64,000 nt of DNA from Chryseobacterium hagamense (GCF_007991455.1 NZ_BJYJ01000018.1:30440-94439); one strand, 5' to 3'; positions 16,150 to 24,987 are shown, counted from the first letter of the stretch. The notes: generated by a model from the sequence alone, not told the origin. Made by a program: numbers and translations.

Positions 16150-18654
16150 ATGAAATTAAAATTACTTTTTGGAGCTGTCAATACGATGGCTCTGTTCGCA
16201 GCCTGTTCCGTGGCTGCACAAAATTATCAGCAGATGCCTGTTTCTTCAGGTTTTAATGCAGATGTGATTGCTAATGGCATAGGATCCTCGGCACTTTCTA
16301 CCAATAATGACGTAGACGGTGTTTCGTACGCATTTGTTGCCCGTGATTTTCAGCTGACTTCTTCCAGTACTGCTCTTACATACGGGATTCCTACAAATGG
16401 ACTTATCAGTTCTGCAGTAGCTGCTACTCCGGGCCTGAGTTATCAGCTGGCAAGTTTAAGCGCTAACAACTCGTTGAGGCTGGCTGCTGTAAATGATGCG
16501 GGAACTTTAGCCTTTACAACACCAAAAGCAGCTACCAAGCTGTATATGCTTGCCGTTAGCGGAAGCGGTGCTTCAACGGTAAGTGTGGTAGTGAACTTTA
16601 CGGACGGTACATCACAAACATTCACGGGCGTCAGTGTTTCAGACTGGTATGGTGGAACCAACTACGCTATTCAGGGCATTGGCCGGATTAAAAAGCCCGG
16701 AGCAACACCTGCTACCGGCGATGATTCCCCTTCACCGGAAGGCGGTACGAATCCAAGGCTGTATCAGTTCGAGATGGCCATTGATGCTGCCAATCAGACA
16801 AAAGCGATACAGAGCGCGACGGTTACAAAGACTGCCGGTTCCGGTCTCCCGAATATTTTTGCCTTCTCAGCCGATGCCTATTCAACCTGTGCACCTCCGG
16901 TTCTGCAGGCACCCGCCAGCATCACGGCCACTTCCGCACTGGTATCCTGGACGGCGCCTACCAGCAGTGTCGTAAGCTATGATGTTTATCACAGTACCTC
17001 CAATACAACACCTACAAACACAACAACGCCTACTTATGCAGGAGTTACCGGTACCAATACGACCATCGGAGGTCTTACTTCCAACACCAACTACTATTAC
17101 TGGGTAAGAACCAATTGCAGTACTGCGACAAGCCAGAGCGTATGGTCTTTCGGGGGAACCTTCAAGACGGCATGTTCAACCTTCACGGTTCCTTATACGG
17201 AGAATTTCGATGCCACCACTACAGGCTCTTCAACAAATAATAACGCACCGAGCTGCTGGTCTTATCTGGAAAGTGCTTCGTTTGCAGGATACGGATATGT
17301 GAGTGCATCAACGCCATATTCTTCACCTAACAGTTATTATTTATATAACTCGAGCGGTGTTACAGGTGGCCAGATGCTGGTTTCTCCTCCTACCGTGAGC
17401 CTTTCAGACGGTACCAAGCGGGTGAGATTTTATGCCAGGGCATCATCGGGAACCACTACTACTTTATCGGTAGGTACTTTGTCAAACCCTACGGATCCTG
17501 CTTCATTCACACCGATCGGATCTCCTTTGGCTCTGACCGCTACTTACGGAATGTATACCGTAAATATTCCTGCAGGTTCAGATCTTCAGCTTGCTTTCAA
17601 ACATGGGATGGCTGCTATCAATCAGGGGATGTATATCGATAATATTACCGTGCAAAGCATCCCTTCATGTCTTGAGCCGACCGCTGTTACCACCTCCACT
17701 GTAACGACAACCTCAGCAACAGTAAACTGGACGGCTCCTAATCCGGCCCCTGCCAATGGATATAATGTCTATTACAGCACAAGCAGTACACCTCCAACAT
17801 CTGCGACTGTTTTAGATGCCACCAATTCCGTATCGGCTACAGGTACTTCTGCAACACTGATGAATTTAACGCCTGATACCAATTACTACATATTTGTCAG
17901 ATCAAAATGCATCGGCAGCGATACCAGTATATGGACCGATCCTTTGACGATAAGAACAGGATATTGTTTGCCTTCGTCTTCCAACCAGAATTCCTGGGTA
18001 TCGGCTTTCAGTTCTACAGGGGCTGTTACCAATATGGCATACACATCAACTGCGGGCGCAGCCGGCGGATACCAGAATTTAACCTCAACAAATAACAAAA
18101 TATCCAACGCTGCGGGATCAAGTACTGCGGTATCTTTTACGGCAGGAGGTCCTACGTGCGGATTTGCAGTCTGGGTAGACTGGAACAATAATCTTACCTT
18201 TGAAACAACAGAAAGAGTGTTTGTTACTACCGGTTATGTAACCTCTACTTCAGGATCCATTGCGGTACCGGCCGGAACGGCACCGGGAGTTTACAGAATG
18301 AGAGTACTAACCGACTTCAATACTTCAGCACCTTCCAATTCATGCGGAGCGATAACAAGAGGAGAGTTTATTGATTTTAAATTTGAAGTAACCGGTGCCT
18401 TGGCAACCGCTGAAACCGCTGTAAAGAAAAATGAAATCAAAGTCTATCCGAATCCGTTTACAGATGTTCTTTATATCTCCGATACAAAGGAAATCAAATC
18501 GGTTTCTGTAGCAGACGTTTCAGGAAGAGTGGTGAAGACGCTTGAAAATCCTGGAAACGAATTGCATTTAACCGAACTGAATGCAGGCGTATACCTGGTA
18601 TCGGTAACTTATAAAGACGGTTCCCGGTCAACGGCAAAAGCCATCAAGAAATAA
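16150..18654 (+). CDS. T9SS-exported multidomain surface protein with fibronectin type III and GEVED domains
   Basis: 834 residues. The signal peptide ends at about CSVAAQ (24). A beta-rich N-terminal region (30-240) comes first. It is followed by a fibronectin type III domain (about 247-345, with TSALVSWTAP), a MAM- or jellyroll-like stretch (345-505), a second FN3 domain (505-605, TTTSATVNWTAP) and a GEVED-type domain (640-755, around CGFAVWVDWNNNLTFE). The C-terminus is a T9SS type A sorting domain (765-834: IKVYPNPFTDVLYISD, then LNAGVYLVSVTY). It is exported to the surface or medium and is probably an adhesin or accessory to a secreted enzyme. No catalytic motif was seen. Confidence 0.88.
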   Translation: MKLKLLFGAVNTMALFAACSVAAQNYQQMPVSSGFNADVIANGIGSSALSTNNDVDGVSYAFVARDFQLTSSSTALTYGIPTNGLISSAVAATPGLSYQLASLSANNSLRLAAVNDAGTLAFTTPKAATKLYMLAVSGSGASTVSVVVNFTDGTSQTFTGVSVSDWYGGTNYAIQGIGRIKKPGATPATGDDSPSPEGGTNPRLYQFEMAIDAANQTKAIQSATVTKTAGSGLPNIFAFSADAYSTCAPPVLQAPASITATSALVSWTAPTSSVVSYDVYHSTSNTTPTNTTTPTYAGVTGTNTTIGGLTSNTNYYYWVRTNCSTATSQSVWSFGGTFKTACSTFTVPYTENFDATTTGSSTNNNAPSCWSYLESASFAGYGYVSASTPYSSPNSYYLYNSSGVTGGQMLVSPPTVSLSDGTKRVRFYARASSGTTTTLSVGTLSNPTDPASFTPIGSPLALTATYGMYTVNIPAGSDLQLAFKHGMAAINQGMYIDNITVQSIPSCLEPTAVTTSTVTTTSATVNWTAPNPAPANGYNVYYSTSSTPPTSATVLDATNSVSATGTSATLMNLTPDTNYYIFVRSKCIGSDTSIWTDPLTIRTGYCLPSSSNQNSWVSAFSSTGAVTNMAYTSTAGAAGGYQNLTSTNNKISNAAGSSTAVSFTAGGPTCGFAVWVDWNNNLTFETTERVFVTTGYVTSTSGSIAVPAGTAPGVYRMRVLTDFNTSAPSNSCGAITRGEFIDFKFEVTGALATAETAVKKNEIKVYPNPFTDVLYISDTKEIKSVSVADVSGRVVKTLENPGNELHLTELNAGVYLVSVTYKDGSRSTAKAIKK

Positions 18655-18677
18655 TTCAGATTCCTATAGATCTGATA

Positions 18678-18710
18678 AACAGCTGGACCACAAGTTCAGC
18701 TGTTTTTTTT
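18678..18710 (+). terminator. Terminator of the T9SS protein gene
   Basis: AACAGCTG / CAGCTGTT stem with an 11-base loop followed by eight Ts, 24 bases past the stop. Confidence 0.88.
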
Positions 18711-18774
18711 GCCTGAATAAAATCAGGTTTCATTTAAATTTTGTTAATTTGGACAATGATTAAAAACTACGATA

Positions 18775-19233
18775 ATGCAGATAACATCCGCTTCCATTGA
18801 TGACTACCTCTCACGGATTCCCGGAAACCGGCAGGAGATTTTCAGGAAAATTTTTGACGCGATTAACGATAATCTTCCCGACGGGTTTTGCCAGGGTATG
18901 AGTTATGGAATGATCGGTTGGGCGGTTCCTCTGGAAACCTATCCTGCAGGCTATCATTGTACACCGGGCTTACCTTTGCCTTTCATCAGTCTTGCTTCCC
19001 AGAAAAACTTTATTGCGCTTTATCATATGGGAATGTATGCGAAGCCCGAATTGCTGGACTGGTTTGTGACAGCCTATCCGAAATATTCAAAAAGAAAGCC
19101 GGATATGGGGAAATCCTGCATCCGCTTCAAAAAGATGGATGATATTCCGCTGGAACTGTTAGCGGAACTGAGTAAAAAAATGACTGTTGAAGAGTGGATT
19201 GATATTTATGAAACGAATCTTAAAAAGAAATGA
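18775..19233 (+). CDS. DUF1801 domain-containing protein
   Basis: 152 residues. The N-terminal ASIDDYLSRIPGNRQEIFRK and central CQGMSYGMIGWAVPL match the YdhG/DUF1801 fold, a small alpha/beta domain of unknown function. The C-terminal FKKMDDIPLELLAEL is also typical. Its last 26 bases overlap the next gene, so translation of the two is probably coupled. Confidence 0.85.
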   Translation: MQITSASIDDYLSRIPGNRQEIFRKIFDAINDNLPDGFCQGMSYGMIGWAVPLETYPAGYHCTPGLPLPFISLASQKNFIALYHMGMYAKPELLDWFVTAYPKYSKRKPDMGKSCIRFKKMDDIPLELLAELSKKMTVEEWIDIYETNLKKK

Positions 19234-19867
19234 TTTTCTGCGGCACCTGGCTGTTGCTGTTCTCTTGTTCAATCTGATGACCAGCTGCAGAAGCACACCG
19301 GTTTCCGGGCTCGAAAACGGCGATCTGTTGTTTGTAACCGCTAAAGAAACCGGGCTTTCCGGAGCCATCAATAATGTGACCCGCAAACAGGAAAATGCTT
19401 CTTTTGACCACATCGGGATGCTGGAAAAAAACAGGGCCGGTAACTTCGTGCTTCATGCCGCACCAAAAAGGGGTTCGCAGAAACAGAGCCTGAAGGATTT
19501 TCTGAAAGACCGGAAGAATGACGGACAGCGGGTAATGGTTTACCGCCTGAAACCTCAGTATAAGAAGGCTGTTCCTGCTGCTGTACGTAAAGCCAATTCC
19601 ATGCTGGGGAAACCCTACAATTTTAATTATATCCTGGATGAAAATTCGTATTACTGCTCAGATTTTGTTGAAAGGGCATTTAGGGATAACCGTATTTTCA
19701 AATTGGAACCCATGACTTTCATCGATCCGAAAACCGGAAAAACCAATGCCTTCTGGGAAGAATTTTATCAGAAAAAAAACCTGAAAGTCCCGGAAGGAGA
19801 ACCCGGCTGCAATCCCAACGGTCTGGCAGCCTCCGATAAACTGGACCGGATCATGGAACTGAAATGA
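19208..19867 (+). CDS. YiiX/YebB-like NlpC/P60-superfamily lipoprotein
   Basis: 219 residues from the ATG at 19208. The frame opens at 19187, but the internal ATG gives a proper lipoprotein signal with lipobox NLMTSC. The motifs are those of the YiiX cysteine-hydrolase-like family: NGDLLFV, FDHIGMLEK with the usual His, and NSYYCSDFVERAF with the Cys; the order is permuted relative to classical NlpC/P60. It is likely a periplasmic or outer-membrane amidase or peptidase. It overlaps the DUF1801 gene by 26 bases. Confidence 0.8.
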   Translation: MKRILKRNDFLRHLAVAVLLFNLMTSCRSTPVSGLENGDLLFVTAKETGLSGAINNVTRKQENASFDHIGMLEKNRAGNFVLHAAPKRGSQKQSLKDFLKDRKNDGQRVMVYRLKPQYKKAVPAAVRKANSMLGKPYNFNYILDENSYYCSDFVERAFRDNRIFKLEPMTFIDPKTGKTNAFWEEFYQKKNLKVPEGEPGCNPNGLAASDKLDRIMELK

Positions 19868-19950
19868 TGGGTAGGGCAATTAATAATTAGTAATATTATA
19901 TGCTTCCTGTTTACCGACGATATGTTCTAATGTAAATTCGGGAGTACTAT

Positions 19951-20200
19951 TTTAACGTGAATTCGAGGTACAAACCGTAAATAAAGGCTTGAAGAGGGAA
20001 GCCGGATGCCGGAAGTTTCTCTTGTCAGACATAGGATCAAAGGTCCTGATCATCAAACTGAATAGGTTATCGCTTTTATCAGAGGAGTTCTTATTCAATC
20101 CTGAATAACCGGCTTTTTTTTCAATCAGGAACTAGTTTCTCTTATTTTTAAAGTCCTGAGAGGACGGCTTAGTACAGAATAGGATAAAATCCTATCAGAA
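19951..20200 (+). repeat. Intergenic repeat block, copy A
   Basis: Shares with copy B (20946-21220), in the same order, three segments: TTTTAACGT followed by AATTCG; the core GGAAGAGG..GCCGGATGCCGGAAGTTTCT; and TAAAGTCCTGA..GG ending in GGATAAAATCCTA. The last part of this copy forms a perfect seven-pair dyad ATAGGAT/ATCCTAT (20179-20195). The middle parts have diverged. Confidence 0.7.
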
Positions 20201-20473
20201 GCATAAACCGTGTATTTGTTCCGGCAAAATGAGTATTATTTAAAATCCCAACTGAATCACTTTCATTTTTATTTTTGAATTAAATAATCGGCTGAATATG
20301 ATGATGATACGGTCGGACTCACATTATTTAAAGCAACCGACAGAAAGAGCTTCCGGCATCCATCATCACTCCTCCGGCTGTTTCATCCGAATTCTACTAC
20401 GGTTCACGCTATTTTTAGATCTTCCTGAATTTCTATTCTTAAAATTAAAATGTTAAAATTGAAAATTATTACC

Positions 20474-20488
20474 CTACTAATTTTGTAG
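20474..20488 (+). promoter_or_regulatory. Candidate operator dyad upstream of the NIL-domain gene
   Basis: CTAC-N7-GTAG dyad (CTACTAATTTTGTAG). It covers the TTTTG that would serve as the -33 element 18 bases upstream of the TATTTTTG box, a position that suits a repressor. Confidence 0.4.
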
Positions 20489-20503
20489 ACTAATAATTTT
20501 TTA

Positions 20504-20511
20504 TATTTTTG
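20504..20511 (+). promoter_or_regulatory. Putative -7 box (TATTTTTG) for the NIL-domain gene
   Basis: Consensus match 38 bases before the ATG, with a TTG at 20483-20485 as -33 element. Confidence 0.6.
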
Positions 20512-20549
20512 TCATAGCTAAGCGTTGAAGAAACGGAATCTCTTAATGT

Positions 20550-20885
20550 ATGTCCAACTTTAAAATGTTAAATATGATAATCCCTGCTCCCGGAATTCAG
20601 GTTTTGCAGAATACGCTAAACCTTTCTAAGAAAGAACTGGTACTGGAAATAGAACTGAACGGAAAAATAAAGTTCGAACAGCTGATGAATGCGATTTACC
20701 ATCAGTTCGGGATCTGTCATAAAGTGTTGTCGGCAAATGTAGAATATGTGAACGGAAGGAATTTCGGAACGGTTCAGTTGTACATCAATGTCTATCCGGA
20801 TGATTTTGAACAGCTGGAATTTTACCTGAATAAAAATAAGCTTTTGAATACCACGGTGGCCTATACCTGCCGGAAATATTTTTAA
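20550..20885 (+). CDS. Stand-alone NIL-domain-like protein
   Basis: 111 residues. The stretch from about 30 to 105 resembles the NIL domain, the ferredoxin-like regulatory domain found at the C-terminus of the methionine ABC transporter ATPase MetN. It shows a strand, then FEQLMNAIYHQFGICHKVLS, then VEYVNGRNFGTVQLYINV. No ATPase, permease or binding-protein gene is beside it, so it is not a MetN fragment in an operon. It may sense methionine or related sulfur compounds; that is inference. ATG codons at 20565 and 20574 are alternative starts. It is flanked by the two repeat blocks and has its own terminator. Confidence 0.65.
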   Translation: MSNFKMLNMIIPAPGIQVLQNTLNLSKKELVLEIELNGKIKFEQLMNAIYHQFGICHKVLSANVEYVNGRNFGTVQLYINVYPDDFEQLEFYLNKNKLLNTTVAYTCRKYF

Positions 20886-20914
20886 GTGAGTTCATATTGG
20901 TTTTAATTACAGAA

Positions 20915-20943
20915 AGCGGCCGTCGGTTCATGACGGCCGTTTT
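20915..20943 (+). terminator. Terminator of the NIL-domain gene
   Basis: CGGCCGTC / GACGGCCG stem with a 7-base loop and a short T-rich tail, 30 bases past the stop. Confidence 0.8.
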
Positions 20944-20945
20944 AT

Positions 20946-21220
20946 TTTAACGTAAACGCGAAGTAGAATTCGGATAAAAAGGCTGGAAGAGGAATGCCGG
21001 ATGCCGGAAGTTTCTTCTGTCAAAAAAAGGATCAAAGTTGATCAAACCGCATATTTATTAGTCTATCAAAAAGTCATTCTGTCTAAAATCCTGAATAAAA
21101 CCGCCTTAATTTTATTTTAATTAAATAAGAGACTGGATATAAATTGAAAGCAATCAAATTGGTATGGTCTTAAAGTCCTGAAAGAAGGGCTTATTACAGG
21201 ATACGATAAAATCCTAACGG
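20946..21220 (+). repeat. Intergenic repeat block, copy B
   Basis: Second copy of the block described at 19951-20200. The core (20981-21022) differs from copy A by a few substitutions and small indels. The ATAGGAT dyad is broken here (ATACGAT). Confidence 0.7.
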
Positions 21221-21310
21221 AAATTTGACTGGTTAATTTATCCTACGAAGAATTTTTTGAATTGATTAAATATCTGACTGTAAGTTGAATAAATTCGAAT
21301 TCACGTAAAA

Positions 21311-21337
21311 TAAAAAAACCGCCTTAAAGGCGGTTTT
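21311..21337 (-). terminator. Terminator of murA
   Basis: Minus-strand stem AAAACCGCC / GGCGGTTTT with a 5-base loop followed by a T-run, 18 bases past the murA stop. Confidence 0.88.
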
Positions 21338-21355
21338 AAGTATAATCAGATATCA

Positions 21356-22663
21356 TCAGATTCTTTCAATATCGGCACCGATGGCTTTCAGTCGGCCATC
21401 AATATTTTCATATCCTCTGTCGATCTGTTCGATGTTGTGGATAATGGATTTTCCTTCGGCGGAAAGGGCGGCGATCAGAAGGGCATTTCCTGCTCTGATG
21501 TCCGGGGAAACCATCGTGGTACCTCTTAGCGGGGTTTCCTGGTTTAATCCGATTACGGTTGCCCGGTGCGGGTCGCAAAGAATGATCTGTGCCCCCATAT
21601 CAATCAGTTTATCTACAAAGAACAGTCTTGACTCAAACATTTTCTGATGAATGAGAAGGCTGCCTCTGGCCTGGGTAGCAACAACCAGGATGATCGACAG
21701 CAGGTCCGGTGTAAATCCCGGCCACGGGGCATCAGAGATCGTGAGGATAGATCCGTCAATAAACTTCTGGATTTTATAATGTTCCTGGGCAGGAATAAAA
21801 ATGTCATCATTACTTTGTTCAAGCTCAATTCCAAGTTTTCTGAAAGTATTCGGAATAACACCCAGCTGGTTCCAGTTCACATTTTTAATGGTGATTTCAG
21901 ATTTGGTCATGGCGGCAAGACCGATCCACGATCCGATCTCCACCATGTCAGGAAGCATGGTATGTTCGGTTCCGTGCAGGTAGTCTACTCCTTCAACGGT
22001 CAGCAGATTAGATCCGATCCCGGTGATGTTGGCTCCCATACGGTTCAGCATTTTACAAAGCTGCTGAAGATAAGGTTCGCATGCGGCGTTGTAAATCCTT
22101 GTTTTTCCTTTGGCCAGGGCAGCTGCCATTACAATATTGGCCGTTCCCGTTACGGAAGCTTCTTCCAGAAGAATGAATTTCCCGTTCAGCTCTTTGGCCT
22201 TTAACGAATAAAAATATTCTTCTTCATCATAATGAAATTCCGCACCAAGCTCTACAAGGCCCTGGAAATGGGTATCCAGTCGTCGCCTTCCGATTTTGTC
22301 ACCTCCCGGAGTCGGCATATAGGCTTCGCCGTATCTTGCCAGCATCGGGCCCATCAGCATGATAGATCCTCTCAGTTTGGCTCCGTCTTTTTTAAATTCG
22401 CTGGATTTGATGTAATCAAAATTTACCTTGTCGGCTTTGAAAGTATAATCGCCGTGCGCATTCTTCGTAACCTTTACTCCGAAGTCGCCCAAAATCTCAA
22501 TTAATCGATTAACGTCGTGGATATCGGGAATATTTTTAATCCTTACTTCCTCATCAGTCAATAAAACGGCACACAGAATCTGGAGGGCTTCATTTTTTGC
22601 CCCTTGTGGAGTAATTTCACCTTGCAGTCTTTTTCCTCCTCGTATCTGAAATGTTCCACTCAT
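21356..22663 (-). CDS. murA: UDP-N-acetylglucosamine 1-carboxyvinyltransferase, Asp active-site form
   Basis: 435 residues. MurA transfers enolpyruvate from PEP to UDP-GlcNAc, the first committed step of peptidoglycan synthesis. The N-terminus has the substrate-binding pair Lys23-Asn24 in PQGAKNEALQIL. The mobile loop that usually reads PGGCxIG here reads PGGDKIGRRRLDTH, with Asp122 in place of the catalytic Cys115 of E. coli. An Asp at this site is active and is known in other bacteria to prevent alkylation by fosfomycin. The gene is 2 bases from the DUF4290 gene upstream, the usual Bacteroidota pairing, so they form one operon. Confidence 0.96.
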   Translation of the reverse strand: MSGTFQIRGGKRLQGEITPQGAKNEALQILCAVLLTDEEVRIKNIPDIHDVNRLIEILGDFGVKVTKNAHGDYTFKADKVNFDYIKSSEFKKDGAKLRGSIMLMGPMLARYGEAYMPTPGGDKIGRRRLDTHFQGLVELGAEFHYDEEEYFYSLKAKELNGKFILLEEASVTGTANIVMAAALAKGKTRIYNAACEPYLQQLCKMLNRMGANITGIGSNLLTVEGVDYLHGTEHTMLPDMVEIGSWIGLAAMTKSEITIKNVNWNQLGVIPNTFRKLGIELEQSNDDIFIPAQEHYKIQKFIDGSILTISDAPWPGFTPDLLSIILVVATQARGSLLIHQKMFESRLFFVDKLIDMGAQIILCDPHRATVIGLNQETPLRGTTMVSPDIRAGNALLIAALSAEGKSIIHNIEQIDRGYENIDGRLKAIGADIERI

Positions 22664-22665
22664 GC

Positions 22666-23343
22666 TTACTTTCTGTTTTTATTATGATTGTTATTGTTGT
22701 TATTGTGTCGTCTCTTGTTGTTCTGGTTGTTCCGGTTGTTGTTCTGGTTGTTCCGGTTGTTGTTTTGGTTATTCCGGTTGTTGTTATTCGTGGTATAGTA
22801 GATCTTACTTTTTTCAAGCGTATCGATTCCGGTAAGGTCCAGCCTGTTTTCCGAAAGTTCCTTCAGATGGCGGAAAATCACATCATCCGTTACATGTTCC
22901 TTATTATATACATTATAGGATTTCTTCATATTGTTGGCAATTACCTCGATCAGGGCTTCTTTTTCATCTCCCTGCTCAAGTTCGATTGCTTTTTCAATCA
23001 GTTGAAGAATACTTTTTCCGTAAAATTTAAAATCACCCTGCAGTTTGGGATATTCCATTTTTTTCGGCTTTTCCTCAAGCTCTTCCTTGGTAGGAAAAGG
23101 GTAGGGAGCATCCACATCAAGGTTATGATCGGCTAAAATATACAGATGGTCCCAAAGTTTATGTTTATAATTTTCTTCGTCTCGCAGCTGAGGGTTTCTC
23201 TGACCCATAAAATCAATGATTGCCATTGCCATTTCGTTTCTTTCCTCTCTTGAAGGAATCTCTTTGCAACGTTCAACCAACTGTTGTATAATTCTGCCAT
23301 ATTCCGGCAAATGAAGCTGAGTTTTTTGGGTATTGTATTCCAT
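22666..23343 (-). CDS. DUF4290 domain-containing protein with Asn-rich tandem-repeat tail
   Basis: 225 residues from the ATG at 23343; a TTG three codons upstream is possible but unlikely given the promoter position. Residues 1-185 are the helical DUF4290 domain (LPEYGRIIQQLVERC, AMAIIDFMGQRNP, LWDHLYILADH). The C-terminal 40 residues are almost only Asn, Gln, Arg and Lys, built from a seven-residue unit NNNRNNQ. The family is specific to Bacteroidota and has no known function. Its regular place before murA hints at a cell-envelope role. A TATATTTG box lies just 6 bases upstream of the ATG. Confidence 0.88.
   Translation of the reverse strand: MEYNTQKTQLHLPEYGRIIQQLVERCKEIPSREERNEMAMAIIDFMGQRNPQLRDEENYKHKLWDHLYILADHNLDVDAPYPFPTKEELEEKPKKMEYPKLQGDFKFYGKSILQLIEKAIELEQGDEKEALIEVIANNMKKSYNVYNKEHVTDDVIFRHLKELSENRLDLTGIDTLEKSKIYYTTNNNNRNNQNNNRNNQNNNRNNQNNKRRHNNNNNNHNKNRK
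22715..22788. repeat. 21-base tandem repeat inside the DUF4290 gene
   Basis: Three consecutive 21-base units (22715-22735, 22736-22756, 22757-22777), the first two identical, plus a partial fourth. Each encodes seven residues, so changes in copy number keep the frame. Confidence 0.9.
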
Positions 23344-23349
23344 AGTCTG

Positions 23350-23357
23350 CAAATATA
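23350..23357 (-). promoter_or_regulatory. Putative -7 box (TATATTTG) for the DUF4290-murA operon
   Basis: Consensus match on the minus strand, 6 bases before the ATG at 23343; implies a leaderless or near-leaderless transcript. Confidence 0.55.
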
Positions 23358-23535
23358 TGGATTAATAGAAAAATTGTGCTGAAAATCTTAAAAGTTTATG
23401 ATTTTTTAATGAATCTTTTCCGGTGGCATTTACCATGGGTTTCATAGCAATACCAAAAAATATTTCTCTGATGATGGAATTTATATCAATAAAAATGTAA
23501 ATTAGTTAACACATTAATAATTAAAATTTTATCCT

Positions 23536-24969
23536 ATGAAAAAAATACCTTACCTGCTTTCAGTACTTGGGCTGGTGCTGATTCATTCCTGCCGGACCAG
23601 TGACGAGATGGTTGCCGGGGATCAAAAAGACCCGGGTGTTCATGATCAGATTGTAAATGTTACCCATCACGACGGGCGTCCTTTCAGTACAGGATCTTCT
23701 TCCTCTACAGGAAAATTCGTTGCGGGGCAGGGCGGGAGCGTGCTGATGCAGGGTTTCTACTGGGATGTTCCGGATGGCGGCAACTGGTGGAATACCGTTA
23801 AAGGAAAACTCACCGACTGGTCGAACGCGGGAATCGGTGCCGTCTGGCTTCCTCCGGCTTCCAAAGCACAGAACGGTGCCTATTCCATGGGATATGACCC
23901 GACGGACTATTACGATTTCGGAAATTATAACCAGAACGGAAGTATCGAGACCCGTTTCGGATCCAGAGCAGAACTTGAGGCGCTGATTACCAAGGCCCAT
24001 GCGGAAAATATGCAGGTGTATGCCGATATCGTGATTAACCACAACAGCGGCGGACAGTCGGAATACAATCCGTACGTCGGTTCCAATACCTGGACCAATT
24101 TTTCAGGAGTCGCTTCAGGGAAATTTCAGAGAAGCTACAATGATTTCTATAAAAATGCTTACGGGAATAATGACGAAGGGGCCTTCGGAGGCTTTCCCGA
24201 TTTATGCCACGCCAACCCGTATGTGCAGGACTGGCTGTGGGGCAGGGACGATTCTGTAGGCAAGTATTATAAGAACGTAATGAAATTTGACGGCTGGCGG
24301 TTCGATTATGTTAAAGGCTTCGGCGCCTGGGTCGTCAACAGCTGGAATTCCGGTGTCGGCGGCTTTTCAGTCGGAGAATTATGGGATTCCAACGTCAATA
24401 CCCTGGAATCCTGGGCAAACAACGCCAACAGTTCGGTATTCGATTTTGCAGCCTATTATAAAATGGATGAAGCCTTTGATAACGGAAACCTTAATGTCCT
24501 GAACGATGATATGATGTGGAAAAGAAACCCTTTTAAAGCGGTAACTTTTGTTGCCAACCATGATACGGATATCATTTATAACAAAATGCCGGCGTATGCT
24601 TACATTCTGACCCACGAAGGGTATCCTACCATTTTCTACAGGGATTATGAAGAATGGCTGAATAAAGAAAGGCTGAACAACCTCATCTGGATTCACAACA
24701 ACAAAGCTACGGGAACGACTTCGATTTTATACACCGATAATGATGAATACATTGCCCGGAGAAACGGCTATAACGGGAATCCGGGTCTGATAGTCTACAT
24801 CAACAGCTCTTCCAGCTGGCAGGAACGATGGATTCAGACCAACTGGACCAGCCAGCAGATCAAAGATTTTACCGGAAATTCCTCGTGGTATCCAACGACG
24901 CAGGGCGACAAATGGGTGAAAATCCAATGCCCGCCCAATTCCTATTCGATCTGGTCTTTAAACCAGTAA
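23536..24969 (+). CDS. Secreted/lipoprotein alpha-amylase, glycoside hydrolase family 13
   Basis: 477 residues. The signal ends in LVLIHSC, giving a lipoprotein with Cys19. The catalytic barrel starts at about 68 (VLMQGFYWDVP). The conserved GH13 regions are DIVINHN (164-170), the nucleophile Asp257 in GWRFDYVKG, the acid/base Glu281 in VGELWD, and Asp343 in VANHDTD. The order and spacing match alpha-amylases close to the GH13 subfamilies 5 to 7. It should cleave alpha-1,4-glucans outside the cell or at its surface. No SusC/SusD pair or other sugar gene is next to it. A strong bidirectional hairpin closes it. Confidence 0.93.
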   Translation: MKKIPYLLSVLGLVLIHSCRTSDEMVAGDQKDPGVHDQIVNVTHHDGRPFSTGSSSSTGKFVAGQGGSVLMQGFYWDVPDGGNWWNTVKGKLTDWSNAGIGAVWLPPASKAQNGAYSMGYDPTDYYDFGNYNQNGSIETRFGSRAELEALITKAHAENMQVYADIVINHNSGGQSEYNPYVGSNTWTNFSGVASGKFQRSYNDFYKNAYGNNDEGAFGGFPDLCHANPYVQDWLWGRDDSVGKYYKNVMKFDGWRFDYVKGFGAWVVNSWNSGVGGFSVGELWDSNVNTLESWANNANSSVFDFAAYYKMDEAFDNGNLNVLNDDMMWKRNPFKAVTFVANHDTDIIYNKMPAYAYILTHEGYPTIFYRDYEEWLNKERLNNLIWIHNNKATGTTSILYTDNDEYIARRNGYNGNPGLIVYINSSSSWQERWIQTNWTSQQIKDFTGNSSWYPTTQGDKWVKIQCPPNSYSIWSLNQ

Positions 24970-24987
24970 TTGGTATCCAATCATAAA

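Larger units (their letters stand above)
19868..20549. other. 682-base gene-free region with repeat copy A and a promoter
   Basis: No credible gene. It holds repeat block A (19951-20200), about 270 bases of AT-rich text, and at its 3' end a dyad and -7 box for the NIL-domain gene. Confidence 0.6.
20886..21355. other. 470-base gene-free region with terminators and repeat copy B
   Basis: Holds the NIL-gene terminator, repeat block B and the murA terminator. No open frame of note. Confidence 0.6.

Noticed and set aside
22689..22796. Tandem repeat taken as a CRISPR-like array
   Set aside because: The 21-base units are contiguous, without spacers, and encode an in-frame peptide repeat.
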